Shown piece after piece: positions 1 to 11,461 of a stretch of 64,000 nucleotides of DNA; position 1 is the stretch's first letter, and each line of letters opens with the position of its first letter. The DNA comes from Euryodendron excelsum (Eukaryota > Streptophyta > Magnoliopsida > Ericales > Pentaphylacaceae): positions 51,187,501 through 51,251,500 of the forward strand of contig CM065378.1 in the NCBI GenBank assembly GCA_033060915.1. Direction: 5' to 3'. The translations under genes were made by a program, and so were the position numbers. The notes under the pieces are model-generated. The model made no database searches. It was not told where the DNA came from and worked only from the letters and a program-made list of their open reading frames with translations.

Positions 1-445
1 TTCCTAATTTGTTTTAGGGCCATACACTTGAATAGCAGCATACATTCTGAAATTGGTACCATCAAAGTTAGTACCTATTACTCCCACAGAATTGTGGAAT
101 GAGTGCAATCCTAGTCTATGGCATGTTCAGATATAGGGTAGTCCAGCACACGTGCTGAAGGGGAAAGCAGATAAATTGGAATCTAGAACAGATGTCTGTT
201 TCTTTGTTGGGTACCCTAGAGAAACAAAAGGTGGTTTATTTTATAGTCCTTGATCAGAAGGTCATTATTAGCACCAATGTCCGATTCCTAGAAGAGGACT
301 ATGTAATGAACAACAAACCTATAAGTAAGATTGTTCTAGAAGTGCTGAGAGGAGATAGACCATCACATACTTCTTCATTATCTTCGGTACAAGAAAAAGC
401 ATCACAAGACTGAGTCATTGACATCCCATTGCCTTGTAGTAGGAG
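1..445 (+). pseudogene. Copia (Ty1) integrase fragment
   Basis: Translation with one frame change near 225 gives the end of a Ty1/copia integrase core and its C-terminal region. Readable stretches include TAAYILN, PTELWNECNPSLWH, GSPAHVLKGKADKLESRT, a 'CFFVGYPRETKGG'-like block, and then FLEEDYVMNNKPISKIVLE. These blocks are typical of plant copia polyproteins just before the RT. The fragment has in-frame stops and no LTR, RT or RNase H here. It runs off the left edge of the window, so more may lie outside. It ends where a Tat-like LTR begins at 446, which suggests it was the target of that insertion or was truncated by it. It is a dead fragment. Confidence 0.75.
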
Positions 446-1174
446 TGTAAGCACCCTATTTTTGCCTGCTCGGCAATTTTCAGTTCGTTTGGACTTGTAT
501 TCAAACCAACGCAAACATATTCAAGTCCAAATCAATTTTCCAAACTAAATCCAGTCAATCAATTACTTCGCGGGCCCACTGGGCCCAACAAAGGCAAAAT
601 AACCAAAATGCCCCTGTGGCATTGCTTAGTTCGTTTCCAATTGGCACGTCTTCTTGTAGACAGTAAGGCCCCATTTTAATCTCAAATTCAATTTCAAATC
701 TAATTCTAATCTAGATCAAATCAGGCACATTTTTTAAGAAAGTTGATCTCTTAGGCGGTAAGACCATCCAGTCTAACACATTTTTTAAGAAAACTATTTG
801 GAACGGTAAGTCCCTTCAAACTTGTCGACCGGGGCGGAACCCAAATCCTTGAGATGGTAGAACGATCCACCTTTGGCACCTGGTAGCCAGCCAATGAAGA
901 ATGTCTGTTATTCGACAGGTCTTTTGAGAAAGTTGATTCCTCAGACGATAATCCACCTAACAGCTTCCTGAGATTAGGAAGTCTCCAGAATGAACGTGCA
1001 CCAACAGAGTGGTGAAAACACTCGCAAACATCGTAATCGTCAGAGTGGCGGAAACACTTGTAAATAGGTCGATATTGGGAATTGCCAACAAACCTCCTAT
1101 GTCATTAGACCGAACTCGCCTCTTGGCTGTGACACGTTTACCAAAGCACAAGATAACTTTGGAAACTAACTCGT
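446..1174 (+). mobile_element. Partial, diverged LTR of the E1/E2 family
   Basis: It starts with TGTAAGCACCC, the same terminus as the E1 LTR at 1175. From 446 to about 1100 it follows the E1 LTR in shortened form, including the GCTCGGCA block, 'cttcgcgggcccact', the 'cttgtcgaccggg' block and the 'attgccaacaaacc' block. From about 1100 to 1174 the similarity stops. The rest of the LTR, roughly 4 kb, is absent. Either it is a deletion remnant, or E1 inserted into it and the remainder was lost at the broken right end of E1. It is clearly more diverged than the E1 and E2 LTRs. Confidence 0.7.
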
Positions 1175-1430
1175 TGTAAGCACCCCATTTTTGACCGCTC
1201 GGCAGTCTACGCTCCGTCCAGACTTGTACTCAAGTCAATATGGACGTATTCTAATTGAAACCAACTCTCTAAGTCCAAATACCTTTTGTCCATCGCTTCG
1301 CGGGCCCACTAGGTCCAAATAGAGGCAAAATGACCAAAATGCCCTTACGGGCATTGTCCTTTCCAATTCCAACTCCAACCCCTCTCTTAAGACAGTTGAT
1401 TCCTCAAGACGGTAAATCTATTCCAAACCA

Positions 1431-1775
1431 GGCACGTCTTTCCAAAGACGATAAGACCCCTTTCCAATTCCAATCCCTCTCTCAAGACAGTTTATTCCTC
1501 GAGACAGTTCCAACTCAGGCACGTCTTTCCAAAGACGATAAGACCCCTTTCCAATTCCAATCCCTCTCTCGAGATAGTTTATTCCACGAGACGGTTCCAA
1601 ATCAAGCACGTCTTTCCGAAGACGGTAAGTCCCCTTTCCAATCCCTCTCTCAAGACAGTTTATCCCTCGAGACGGTTCTAAATCAAGCACGTCTTTTTGA
1701 AGACGATAAGACCCCTTTCCAATTCCAATCCCTCTCTCGAGACAGTTTATTCCTCGAGATGGTTTGGCATGTTTT
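1431..1775 (+). repeat. 87-bp tandem repeat array in LTR U3
   Basis: Units start at the 'gcacgtctt' motif at 1431, 1518, 1605 and 1686, giving periods of 87, 87 and 81 bp. Each unit has a short inverted motif (cgtctttcc-gaagacg) and a CTCGAGA-type palindrome. Equivalent arrays lie at about 14725-15055 (E1 3' LTR), 20575-20790 (E2) and 32980-33180 (E2). All periods are multiples of three, so long but meaningless frames stay open on both strands. Confidence 0.85.
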
Positions 1776-2800
1776 TCAAAGAAAATCTCTTCGAAACGGT
1801 AAGTCCCTTTAAACTTGTCGACCGGGACGAGACCCCAAGTCCCCTAGATGGTAGAACGGTCCACCTTTGGCGCCTACTAGCCCGCCAATGCAAAAATGTC
1901 CATTTAGGCACGCCTTCCGAGAAAATTGATTTCTCAAGCGCTAAGTCCCCTTTAGTAGTTTCCTGAGATCAGGTAGTCTCGGGAATGATCGCGAACCATC
2001 AGAGTAGCAAAAATAGCAAACATCGCAACCGTCAGAGTAGTGGAAATACTCGCAAACAGGTTGATATAGGGAATTGCCAACAAACCCTTGTATCACCCAA
2101 CCGCCGTCAGAGTGGCAGAAACACTCAAAATCTAGGTCAACACCAGTGCTTGCTAGCCCACTTCAGTGAAAAATGACCAAACTGCCCCTTGGGCTTTTTC
2201 CAAGACTTTCCGGTCAAGATAACCATTCTGCCCCTAGGCATCCAAACGCCTCGGGAACCACATTGGCTCTGGGTATCAAACTGGTAACCTTTTGAGATTA
2301 CTTCTTATAGTATTCTCAACCTTCCTCTACCTTTCTGGATCACTCCGAGTCAGTTCCGGCAAACCCGGTACAAAATGACCGTTTTGCCCCTGGTGGGCCG
2401 GTCTCCTTTTCCAACCACACCGGCTCTGGGAATTAAACCGGCAACCATTGGGAATATTCTGAATAATGTTTCCAAATCTCGAGTCTTCTTCCGGGACAAT
2501 TCGAGTCTGTCCTGGTAGCTTTCCGGCCCGATTGACCGTTTTGCCCCTAAAGGCTCGGTCAACCCTTCTGACACATCTTGTCCTCATTTTTCAAGTCAAA
2601 TACCTTCGGAACACTATGTTAAGTGTTTCTGCACTTTTCCGGCCTTCCGAGTCGTTCCCGGCCTCTTCAAATCATTCCCGGACTTTCTAGAGTCACTCCT
2701 AGTGAAGCCAGGCTAAAAATTACATGGTAGTCACTAGTACAGGCACCCAAATCTAGTCAAAGATACGTTGCTTGCCAACCTAAAACATTTCCTAAATGGC

Positions 2801-2884
2801 TGGCGCCACTAGTAGTGGCACCAAGCCAAAAAATAGCCTGGCGCCATTGTAACAAGTGCCAGTGCATTCCTCTCTCTATAAATA
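2801..2884 (+). promoter_or_regulatory. E1 LTR core promoter: GGCGCC palindromes and TATA box
   Basis: The palindrome-like GGCGCCACTAGTAGTGGC starts at 2802, and a second 'ctggcgccatt' lies near 2839. A TATAAATA box is at 2877-2884. This arrangement, paired GGCGCC motifs within about 100 bp upstream of TATA, recurs in the other copies: 16240-16355 in E1 and, reversed, 19540-19625 and 32030-32157 in E2. A transcription start some 30 bp downstream would give a U3 of about 1.7 kb and a long R/U5 of about 3 kb. Confidence 0.65.
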
Positions 2885-3539
2885 CAGAGCCTCTTCCAGC
2901 GTGAAAGAGGTCCACAAATTCAATCTAAAAATCTTATATTTCGATATACAGAGCTCGCACACTCTCAAAACCCTAGTTCCTCTAGGTTTTCCAAACCCTA
3001 GCGACCATACACTAAACCCTAGCCTCCTATACACTCATACACACTCCTATACACTTATACACTAGCCTCCAACCCTCCTTTGAAGACTTGAAGAGCCGCA
3101 ATCTAGAGTTTGAAGATTGAAGACAACTCTTGAGGATTGAAGATGAAAATCAAGACAAAGACCGAAGACAGACAAGGCGTGCAAAATAAACAAGACATAT
3201 GGTAGGCTTTCTCTTTAAATTTCCGCACTTCCCCTCTCTCTTCTCTCTCCTAACCCACTTGGGTTTTCTCTATTTTAATCCCCCATCTCTTTCCCCCCCC
3301 CCCTTTCTTTGCATGCTTGAAACAAAGGGACTCTCGGTCCATGTATAGGATTAGACTATTGGAGGGTGACCTTGTCGAGGGCTTTCCTTTAGGCTAACCG
3401 GAGACCACGTGGGTTCGGCCCCCTTGATTAAGTGGTGAAGCCTTAACCTTGTATGTTCACGACCCCAAACTTGCATTGTGCATATCATGATCTTGCATCT
3501 TCCAAAAACCGTTTTCGAACTCGTTTTCAAAGCTTACAT

Positions 3540-5350
3540 TAAACTTATTTTTAAAATTTCATCAAAATCTCCTTTTTCAAAACATGTTTTCAAAATCACA
3601 ATCGTAGGGTGATTCTAGTTTTTCCATGGCTAGGATTGCTTTAGGAAAGTGTTACATTTAAAGTGACTTTCGTGGTCCATATTTTCAAATTTTGTTATTT
3701 TCAAAATCACTATCCTAAAGTGGTTCTAGCCCTCTCATGGTTAGAAATGCTTTAAGAAAGTGAGATGTTTTTATGCTTTCCAAAATACTCTATTTTCAAA
3801 AATCTCTCTTACTAAAACCTCCTCTTTTAACGTGCTTTCTAAAACTCTCCTTTTTAAAGTTGTTTTCAAAAACTCCCTCCAAAAATCTATTTTTTCAAAC
3901 CTCTCTTTTTAAACCCCTTTCCAAAATGCTCTCTTCAAAGTCCACTCTCCAAAAACATTCCCTAGGTTTCCTTTCTAAAAATGCTCCTTAGAAAAAATCT
4001 TTCCTAAAAACTCACTCCAACAATCTCTTTCCAAAAATCTTTTTAATAAACTCTCTTTTCAAAATCTTCCATCTAGAAACTTCCTTTTCCAAATCCTTGT
4101 TAAATACAATCTTCCCTTTAGGAAACCGAATCTAATCTCCCGTTTAGGAAACTAGATCCAATCCTCCGTTTTTGGAAACAAAATCAAACACTTCTTCTTA
4201 GAAACAAAATCCAATCCCTTCCTAATCCAAATCTTTCCTAATTCCCCTCTTTCCTAATTTCCTACCTTCCTAAATCATAAATTTCCTAAAGCTTTCAAAT
4301 CTTTCCTTAAATATTAAGCTTCCAAATCTTTCCTAATTTAACCCTTTCCTAACTCTATCCCTTTCTAAATCTCAACTCTCCAAATCTAAGTTTTCAAACC
4401 TTTCCTAATTTTAAGATTTTCTAAAACTCAAACTCTAAAACTTTCTAAATCTTAAGCTCCCTAAATTTCGAATCTTTCCAAATTTAAAGCTTCCTAAATT
4501 CAAAACTTTCTTAAGTTAAATCTTCCTAAACCTCTAACCTTTCTAAATTCTAAACTTTCCTAAACTTCAAATCTTTCCAAATCTAAAACTTTCTAAACTT
4601 GAAACTTTTCTTATTTTCAAAACTTCCTTATTTTCAACACTTTCCTATTTCAAAACCTTTCTTGAAATAAAACTTTCCTAATTCCAAAACTTCCCTAAAA
4701 CGAAACTTTCCTAAGTTCAAACTTTCCTAATTTAAAACTTTCCTAAAACTGAAGTTTCCTAAAATGACACTTTCCTAATTTTAACCTTTCCTAATCCAAA
4801 CATTTCCTAAATCCAATCTTTCCTAATCTCCTAAACTTTCTAGGTCGAGTCAAATCTTTCCTAAGTCTCTTTCCTAAAGTCTAGGTTTCTTAAACCTCCA
4901 TCTTTCCAAGATAAGTCTAATTCTCTCTTCCAAGTTCTATCTTTTCAAATCAAAATCCAATCTTTTCAATTCCAAAATTCTAAATTCCAATTTTCAACCC
5001 TCTATTCAAAGTTCAATCTCTTAATCTTCCAATCCAATTTCCAATTCAATCTCTTTCTTCCAATCAATCTCTTTTCAATCGGACTCTTGTCCAAACTACG
5101 ACTGACCTAATTCCTCCAAAACGATACGTAGGCAACCCTCATGGGTGCGGTCTCCACATTTTTCAAATTTCCAATTCCATAACATTTTTCAAAACTCTAT
5201 TTTTGCAATTTCTTTCCAATCTCCAATCCTATAATTTTCTTCAAGTTTCTAATTCTATGATCTATTCCTATTTTCAATCTTCAATTTCAATTTCCAAATT
5301 CAATTTCAATCTTCAAATTCAAGCTTCTATCTCTTTCTTTTCAAATCAAA
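3540..5350 (+). repeat. Degenerate pyrimidine-rich short-repeat array in LTR R/U5
   Basis: For about 1.8 kb the plus strand is dominated by variants of 'ctttcctaa', 'ctttccaaat' and 'aaactt', at spacings of about 10-20 bp. There are very few G residues on this strand. The same array, shortened or reverse-complemented, is in all LTR copies (17000-18660, 29270-31150, 34140-35167). I see no coding content. ORFs read through it are by-products of composition. Confidence 0.8.
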
Positions 5351-5941
5351 TGAAACTCTTTTCAAATCTATTTCCAAATCTCTTTTCTTGCGTTTGCATA
5401 TCATGCATCATGATAGTTTCTGTTCAAACATTGTTTTTCAAAGTGGAAAGGATTGGTCATTAGTTAGTTAAAGACTCTCATAGGTGAATCTAGGGTAGAT
5501 TGACATGTAAGTACCGAAAGGGCGGGGTAGGGTGATGGCTTAGTGCATCTTCCCTACACGTAACCAACCTCCGAACCTAGATCACTGTTTTCAAAAGACC
5601 AAAAGGAGTTATTTTCAAAAAAGGGCTAAATGTTTTCCAAAGGTTGCCAAACAACCTGTTTTCTTAAAAACCCTCTCTTGAGGAGATCCCTTCAAAACCT
5701 TTTTCAAAAAATCCTAAGTGTAGTCTTCAGATTATTCTTAATTTTTAGGTGACCTAACTCACCTTAATTAAGTTGGGTGGCAACTCCAAATCTTTTCTAA
5801 AAAGCCCTTTATTCAAATCTATTTTCAATTCAAACCTAGTCGCACTCATGTTTCTAGGAGGGTGAGTTCTAACGAGAGAGTACAGTATTTTTTTCGCTTA
5901 TGTGTGCATTCCTCGAGAGCAAAAAATCTAGGCACGACAGC

Positions 5942-5960
5942 TGGCGACTCCACTGGGGAC
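5942..5960 (+). other. E1 primer binding site, tRNA-Arg type
   Basis: TGGCGACTCCACTGGGGAC starts 2 nt after the LTR end. It is complementary to the 3' end of plant tRNA-Arg(ACG) as I recall that tRNA (…CCCCAGTGGAGTCGCCA). tRNA-Arg priming is known for Ogre/Tat elements. E2 has the same site with one change. Confidence 0.85.
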
Positions 5961-7500
5961 ACTTAGAGGGTTAGGCCGTAGTCATGTCTCTTTACCCTTC
6001 ACCTATGTAGAGTCTTCAATTAACTTTGTTCAATCCTATTCACTTTAAATTTTCAAAACCAAATTTTCAAAATTGTTTTAAGAAATAGGCATTTATTCAT
6101 ATTATCTTGTATTATGTTCGTCATCCACATACTAACACTTGCATCTTTGTTTTGTAAGTACACATTTTGTTTAAATTTTATTAACTGCTATGCATGAATG
6201 TGATGAACAAGATGAATGTGAGTTGTTGGGTTCTTTCCTCCACTTTTAAAAATCACACACACACTGTATGTGCACCTGCATTCTGCATACTTACATTATT
6301 ACCCTGATATGTCCTTTCTAGTTAGAAAGGGGGAACGGTATATTGGTTGTAGGCAAGATGCTGTGTCAGTTTCTTCGCCTACGGCCTCTTAATGGTTCCC
6401 CCGCTCAGATCACCAACCGATCATGGCACCACCTTGGGGAGTGAGCCTAAGTTTGAAGATCCGGGGGACCGAGCCTTTTTAGGACGCATTAGTCAACCGT
6501 CAACCTCATACTCATATAGACACCATGCATAGCCGAACCTCTGTCGGATTTAAGACACAAGCACTGTTTTCAAAACCACGGAGGAAAGGGCGATTGCTCT
6601 TACTTTCATTTATACCTGCTTATCCCTGTTGTTATAAAGCCTGTATTTATACTGTTATAATGCCTGTCTAACTGCTCATGCATGAACGTTTACCTTGCTA
6701 TTGCATTCTCTCTCCTTATACTCTTTGCTTACCCATGTTCATGTATTCAATATTCCATGTCAAGATAAGAGTTCCAAGTAACTCAAGTCACTGCATTCTC
6801 ATGCATATGATAAACCTATTGAGAGTGATACCAAAGTCAGTCCCCCTTGCATTAAATCTACCCAAACCCTAAGGGTTCTCGCGTAACCCTAAGGACTCAT
6901 TGCATGCATCTCAATTCATTCTATAAGAGGGGCCCCAATCCCTCTATGCTCACGGAGATAGGATTGCTGTGAAGACAAGGGGCAATCAATCAATAAGGTC
7001 TCTCAGCAACCTCCTCGGCATTAAATCCAACGAAGACGAATCCGAAGACTCAAGAGTAGTTTAGGTTTTTCCTTTGTAAAACTAGATAGGTGGAAGTCCC
7101 AAGGAAAATGTTCCCCCTTCCCCCTATTAAAATGTATTTAAGTTCTTTTGTATCGCAAATCCAAAATTCAATGTACCTTTTTTTTACTTTTATGAATGAA
7201 TGTGTGGATGGTTGAAGGTTCCTACCTGGCGGTAAGGTATCTGCATACAAGGGCAAATCCCCTATCTCCAAAAGTAGGCCAATACATCATGATTAGTTTC
7301 CCTCTTAAAGAGGGACACCTTAGGGCATGCATTGCATAAAGTTTTCTAAAAACTAGAAACTAATTTGCGACTTGTGTTCTTGTCCTTTTGTGTTTTCCGT
7401 TTTATTTACAGAGGTTACCCTGTACTGAGTCAATATTGCTCCTAAAAAAGGGCAACATCCACCTAGGGATCCCATTATCACCGGGTAAAGAGCATCATTG
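5961..7500 (+). other. E1 untranslated leader
   Basis: This 1.5 kb between primer site and gag has no sustained reading frame. It is conserved with the E2 leader (27232-28675, minus strand), including the block around 6330-6420 and the block at 6950-7080 just before gag. It would contain packaging and splicing signals if the family follows other Tat elements, but none can be pinpointed by eye. Confidence 0.6.
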
Positions 7501-9628
7501 ATGGCTGATAACCCTAAAGAGTCCTCTTAAGTCTCTCGAGAGGAAGTTAACGAAATGAGGACTAAGATGGATGAGATACTCAAACTCATTCAAACTATGG
7601 CCATGAAGGATGCTACTGCAGTCCTGTCATCATCTATGACTTCATCCAAGGACCCTGAACCCGCTAATCCAAGGATCATGCTTCAGTTTGACAATACTGG
7701 GAGGACCAAGGAAGATGCCAAAGGAGTCAACACTGAAGAAGAAGAGACCATATTGCTTTCACCTATTAAAAAGAAGGCCCCTCTAGACCCTATCAGTCTG
7801 AAAATCCAAGGGTTGGAAGATTCGTTGCGAAGTCTCCATGGCCACGATACTTACGGGTTTACTTCCTATGATGAGCTTTGTTTCTTCCCTGACCACCTGA
7901 GACCTAGTAGGTTTAAAATGCCCGACTTCCAGAAATACGATGGTACCGGTAAACCCATTGCTCATCTTCGTCTATATGCTGGAGCGCTAAGTGGTCACAG
8001 CAACAACCCGAAGCTCCTCATGCAGTTATTCCAACACAGCCTCACAGGGTCGGCTCTACAATGGTTCGCTCGTCTGGACTTAAGGAAGATCACAACCTGG
8101 ATGGAGCTAGTCAATGCATTTAAAACCCAATACCGTCATAACATCGACCTCACTTCTGATCGATGGTCTTTGATGACGATGAGCAAGGGTGAGAAGGAGA
8201 GCTTTAAAGCATACGCCCTAAGATGGTGGGAGGCCGCTGCACAAGTTAATCCCCCGCTGGAGGAGAAGGAGTATGTATAACTGTTTGTGCATACTTTCCA
8301 AGGTATATTCTACGAGAAGCTCTGCACAAGCGTAGGAAAAAGCTTCTCTAAGCTCATCATGTAGGGAGAGATGATAGAAAACGGCCTCAAGATAGGAAGA
8401 ATTACAGATCCCTATGCCAAGACTGGAGAAAATACTGCCAACATAGCCAAAAATGTGGCCACTATAAGGGGCACGATCAGGAAGGAAAGCGAAGTGTCCG
8501 CTATTCTGCCTAGCCAACCACCTCAATACCGACCGCCGCTCCAATCACCCCCAGTCTTGCCCTTAACTATGCTCGTTCCAACCTCTAACTATGGTCCCAC
8601 TGGGGCATGACCCAACTTTAATAGACCTGCTCGACGCATTCATACTTTCGACGCCTTAGCCTACACCCAAACTGAGGCTTACCATAGCCTTCTGAAGAAC
8701 AACATCTTGAAGCCCATCCCTGCTTGCCCGTTGCCAAGCCCTCTACCCCCAACCTTTAATGCTGCCCTTACATGTGAGTACCATTTGGGTGGCCAGGGGC
8801 ATAACACCAAAAGTTGCTTTGCTCTCAAGCACAAGATCCAAGACTTGATCGGATAATAAGACCATTGATCTGCAGCCGATAAAACCTACACCTATTCCCA
8901 ATGTGACCGCTAACCCTCTGCCGGATCACACCATCAATATGATACTAGTAGACATGGAAGGCAAGCGAGAGTTCGACGAACTCGGAGCGGAAGGTTATGA
9001 GGACGATTGGGATGCTGATGGAAAAGATGACTGGGAGGAGGATCTCCTATTATGCCCGATTTATCTTTATAACCCTGAGGAGGTGCCTGTTGCTTTTGAC
9101 TGGCCCATTAAGGAGCCAATATTTTCGGAAGATAAGATAACCAAGAACACATTTGTTAATGGATGGGGTGCTGAGTTTCTACATCCAAGGTATGCCGCGG
9201 CAGAACGTCACTTACTAGAAAACCCTTGGCCTGCAACTGAGTACAACTATGAAGACATGGGCTGGGAGCTAGAGGAGTCAAGAGAACAAATAGAGCCTTT
9301 CAAATTGGAAGGGGGTGAGCTGGTCACCTTGTTTACAGAAGAACCCACTGCAAAGAACAAGAAGGAGGCTGACAACCGCATCAACAGTGTCAACATCTTT
9401 GGAGCTCTAGGGGAAGCCTTTGCCTGTCTCGCCTTAGCCAAGGATTCAGGTCGCGAATGGAGCATCGAAGATGTGGGAATTGTCCCAAAGCCGTACTAAA
9501 ATGGGTTCCTTGCAAAAGCGTATAAGAGAGGGGTGTATTCATCCACTTTCTTTCTATCCCTTTTACTTTCTATCTTTAAATTAATGTTTACATTTTCTTA
9601 TTGCTTAAGAACTTTATGCTTACCTTAA
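7501..9628 (+). pseudogene. gag: E1 gag (Retrotrans_gag capsid, CCHC-like knuckle), broken
   Basis: The frame opens with ATG at 7501 (MADNPKESS) and hits a stop at 7528. It continues in the same frame through a coiled N-terminus (7537-7620). The capsid domain covers about 7900-8275, with RFKMPDFQKYDGTGKP, LTGSALQWFARLD and FKAYALRWWEAAAQV. Further stops lie at 8278, 8362 and 8608. A zinc-knuckle-like CEYH-GH-C motif followed by LKHKIQDLI lies at about 8775-8850. A one-base insertion near 8850 shifts the frame. The acidic C-terminal part then continues to a stop at 9495 (the E2 copy reads Q there) and would end at 9626-9628. Gag packages the element RNA; the capsid family is PF03732. No protease follows, although in Tat elements pol would come next. 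It cannot make full-length Gag as it stands. Confidence 0.85.
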
Positions 9629-11461
9629 AAATAATAATAATAATCAAATGACAGTCTTTTATTCCATTGTTGTTGTCTTGTCTTCCCTGGGGAATAGTGA
9701 CTATTTTCTGCCTAAGGGGCATGGTTTTATCTTATGGAATGATCCAACTTGAAGGGATGATAGCATGAATTAACCATTCACCAAATGATCAGCTTTCTAG
9801 AGAGAGAGAGGATACGGATGAGTGAGGATACTACCCAAAGGCAGCACTCGCAAGACTCTGAAGCTAAGCGATGGGTGGCCAGTTTATCAAAATGAAGAGG
9901 AGCCATCTTTCACTTCCCCACATATAAATAAAAGGAATGAATCACTAAATAAGTAAACAAATGTGCTCATATTCTCTTTGCTTAACCCCTAGAGCTTCGC
10001 AACAAAAAAAGTTTTCTTTGTCAACCCCGATCCAAGACTGTCCTCCCCACACTGGGGCAGACAATAGTTTCAGAACTCTAGGAATGGTATCCACCCCCGC
10101 TGTGCTAAAGCAGCAATGAAAGCTCTATAGATCAAGCAATCTAATTCAAAGTGAAGAGAGGCCCTCATTTCATTTCCCATACAGTCAAAAGCAACCCCTT
10201 GCCAAACCTGTTGAGCCATCTATCTTTTTCCTGAGAAAACCCCAACCTAGGGATCACCGCCCACATTGGATAGATTGAACTGCCAAGGAAAAGGCCTAAG
10301 GAAAAAGAGTCGAAGAATTATGCATTCATGAAGGAATAGAAAGAAAAAGCAAAGGAAAGGAGTCGTCAAAGGGCAAGAGGCAAAAAAAAAAAAAAAACTT
10401 TTAAGGAAAGGCCTGAAGAAAATCATGATTGAGTCATCTTCAAAAGCATAATAAGAGGATTGAAAGAAAAGAGAGTCAGGAAAAGCATATAAAAAGGGTG
10501 AAAGAGCAAGGTCATTTTCACCCTGAGAAGTCATGTGAAAAGCAAGGAGGAAATTCAAAGGTGATCCTAGGTTGCAAAGAAACCCAATAGAAACAATAGG
10601 TTCAAGCCTTTACCATTTTCTTGCAAAACCTCGAAACCATAGCCTACATTATAACCCTATTAAAGTCCCCTCTGATTAAAAGCAGATTGCTTGATTTAAA
10701 TGAGCTAGACACGTTGCCACAGCCAAGAAGGATGCTAGCCTTACTGAGAAAATGGTTAAGGACGGTATGGATCTAAACCCTATCGTAAACAACATCAAAT
10801 TTGAGCCTGCATATCCCACTGTTTCTAAAACCCCATAACCTAGCTTACATTACGGTCCTAAACAAAGTCTCCTCGGATTGAAATGACTGGCCACTTATCA
10901 CTCTGCCAAAGGCCAGGTAAGCTGTTGCTAAAACCCCAAGAGTCGAGAGTCGAGAGTCTCAGCCCAATAACCATATACACTAACCCTAAGACAGAGAGTT
11001 GGAGGTGATCAAAAGGTTGAGAAAGGTGCGAAATGCTATCATCCAATCAAGGTAAGGTTAAGCCAGAAGAGAGGCTAAATCCCCGAAGAGGAGGGAGTTA
11101 CGATTCCCAGGAGTACAAGTCTAACAGCACCCTGTGTCATTCTATTAACATATTTCTAACCTGTGCATATGTTAAAAAAAAAAAAAAATCAGCATGGGCT
11201 TTGCACAAATAGAATATAATTTTCTGTAGAAATACAAGTCACCAACATCAACTCATATAATAGATATCTAACATCATCATACATCACATGCATCTGATCA
11301 TATGCCTAGCTGAAAAGATCATAAATGTCTTTGTCTATCCATGCATCTGAATACCATAAATATTCATTTTGGTATAAAATATCAAAATAAAACTGTCTAA
11401 CATAAATACAACTCAGGGACAAGGGGCAAAAGACGATCAGAGTCTCTACAAGGGGCATCTA
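9629..11461. other. E1 spacer where pol would be expected
   Basis: There is no coding domain on either strand. It begins with an (AAT)n stretch after the gag stop and has an A15 run near 10383. It contains weak repeats of about 206-212 bp, visible as paired blocks near 10626-10700 and 10838-10910 ('cctacattataaccct' and 'cttacattacggtcct'). It is colinear with 23988-25839 of E2 on the opposite strand. It may hold the 3' UTR of the antisense gene plus old element sequence. Confidence 0.6.

Larger units (their letters stand above)
1175..5939 (+). repeat. E1 5' LTR (4765 bp)
   Basis: It begins TGTAAGCACCCC and ends GGCACGACA, and is followed after 2 nt by the primer site. It carries an 87-bp tandem array (1431-1775), GGCGCC palindromes (2801-2850), a TATA box (2877-2884), a pyrimidine tract with an 11-C run (3293-3303), and a long degenerate 'tttcctaa'-type array (about 3540-5350). 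The end section 5865-5939 matches the inverted ends at 16428 and 28697. Compared with the 3' LTR it has one fewer copy of a 157-bp repeat, but it keeps about 197 bp near its start that the 3' LTR has lost. Confidence 0.88.

Noticed and set aside
1330..1812. 160-codon repetitive ORF, and similar ORFs at 14590-14979, 20562-20891 and 32956-33285
   Set aside because: They lie on the 87-bp tandem repeats of the LTR U3, appear on both strands and depend on the period being a multiple of three.
2985..3065. Telomere-like AAACCCTA motifs and 'tacactcatacac' repeats
   Set aside because: Only single AAACCCTA units, not an array; they belong to the LTR and recur in each copy.
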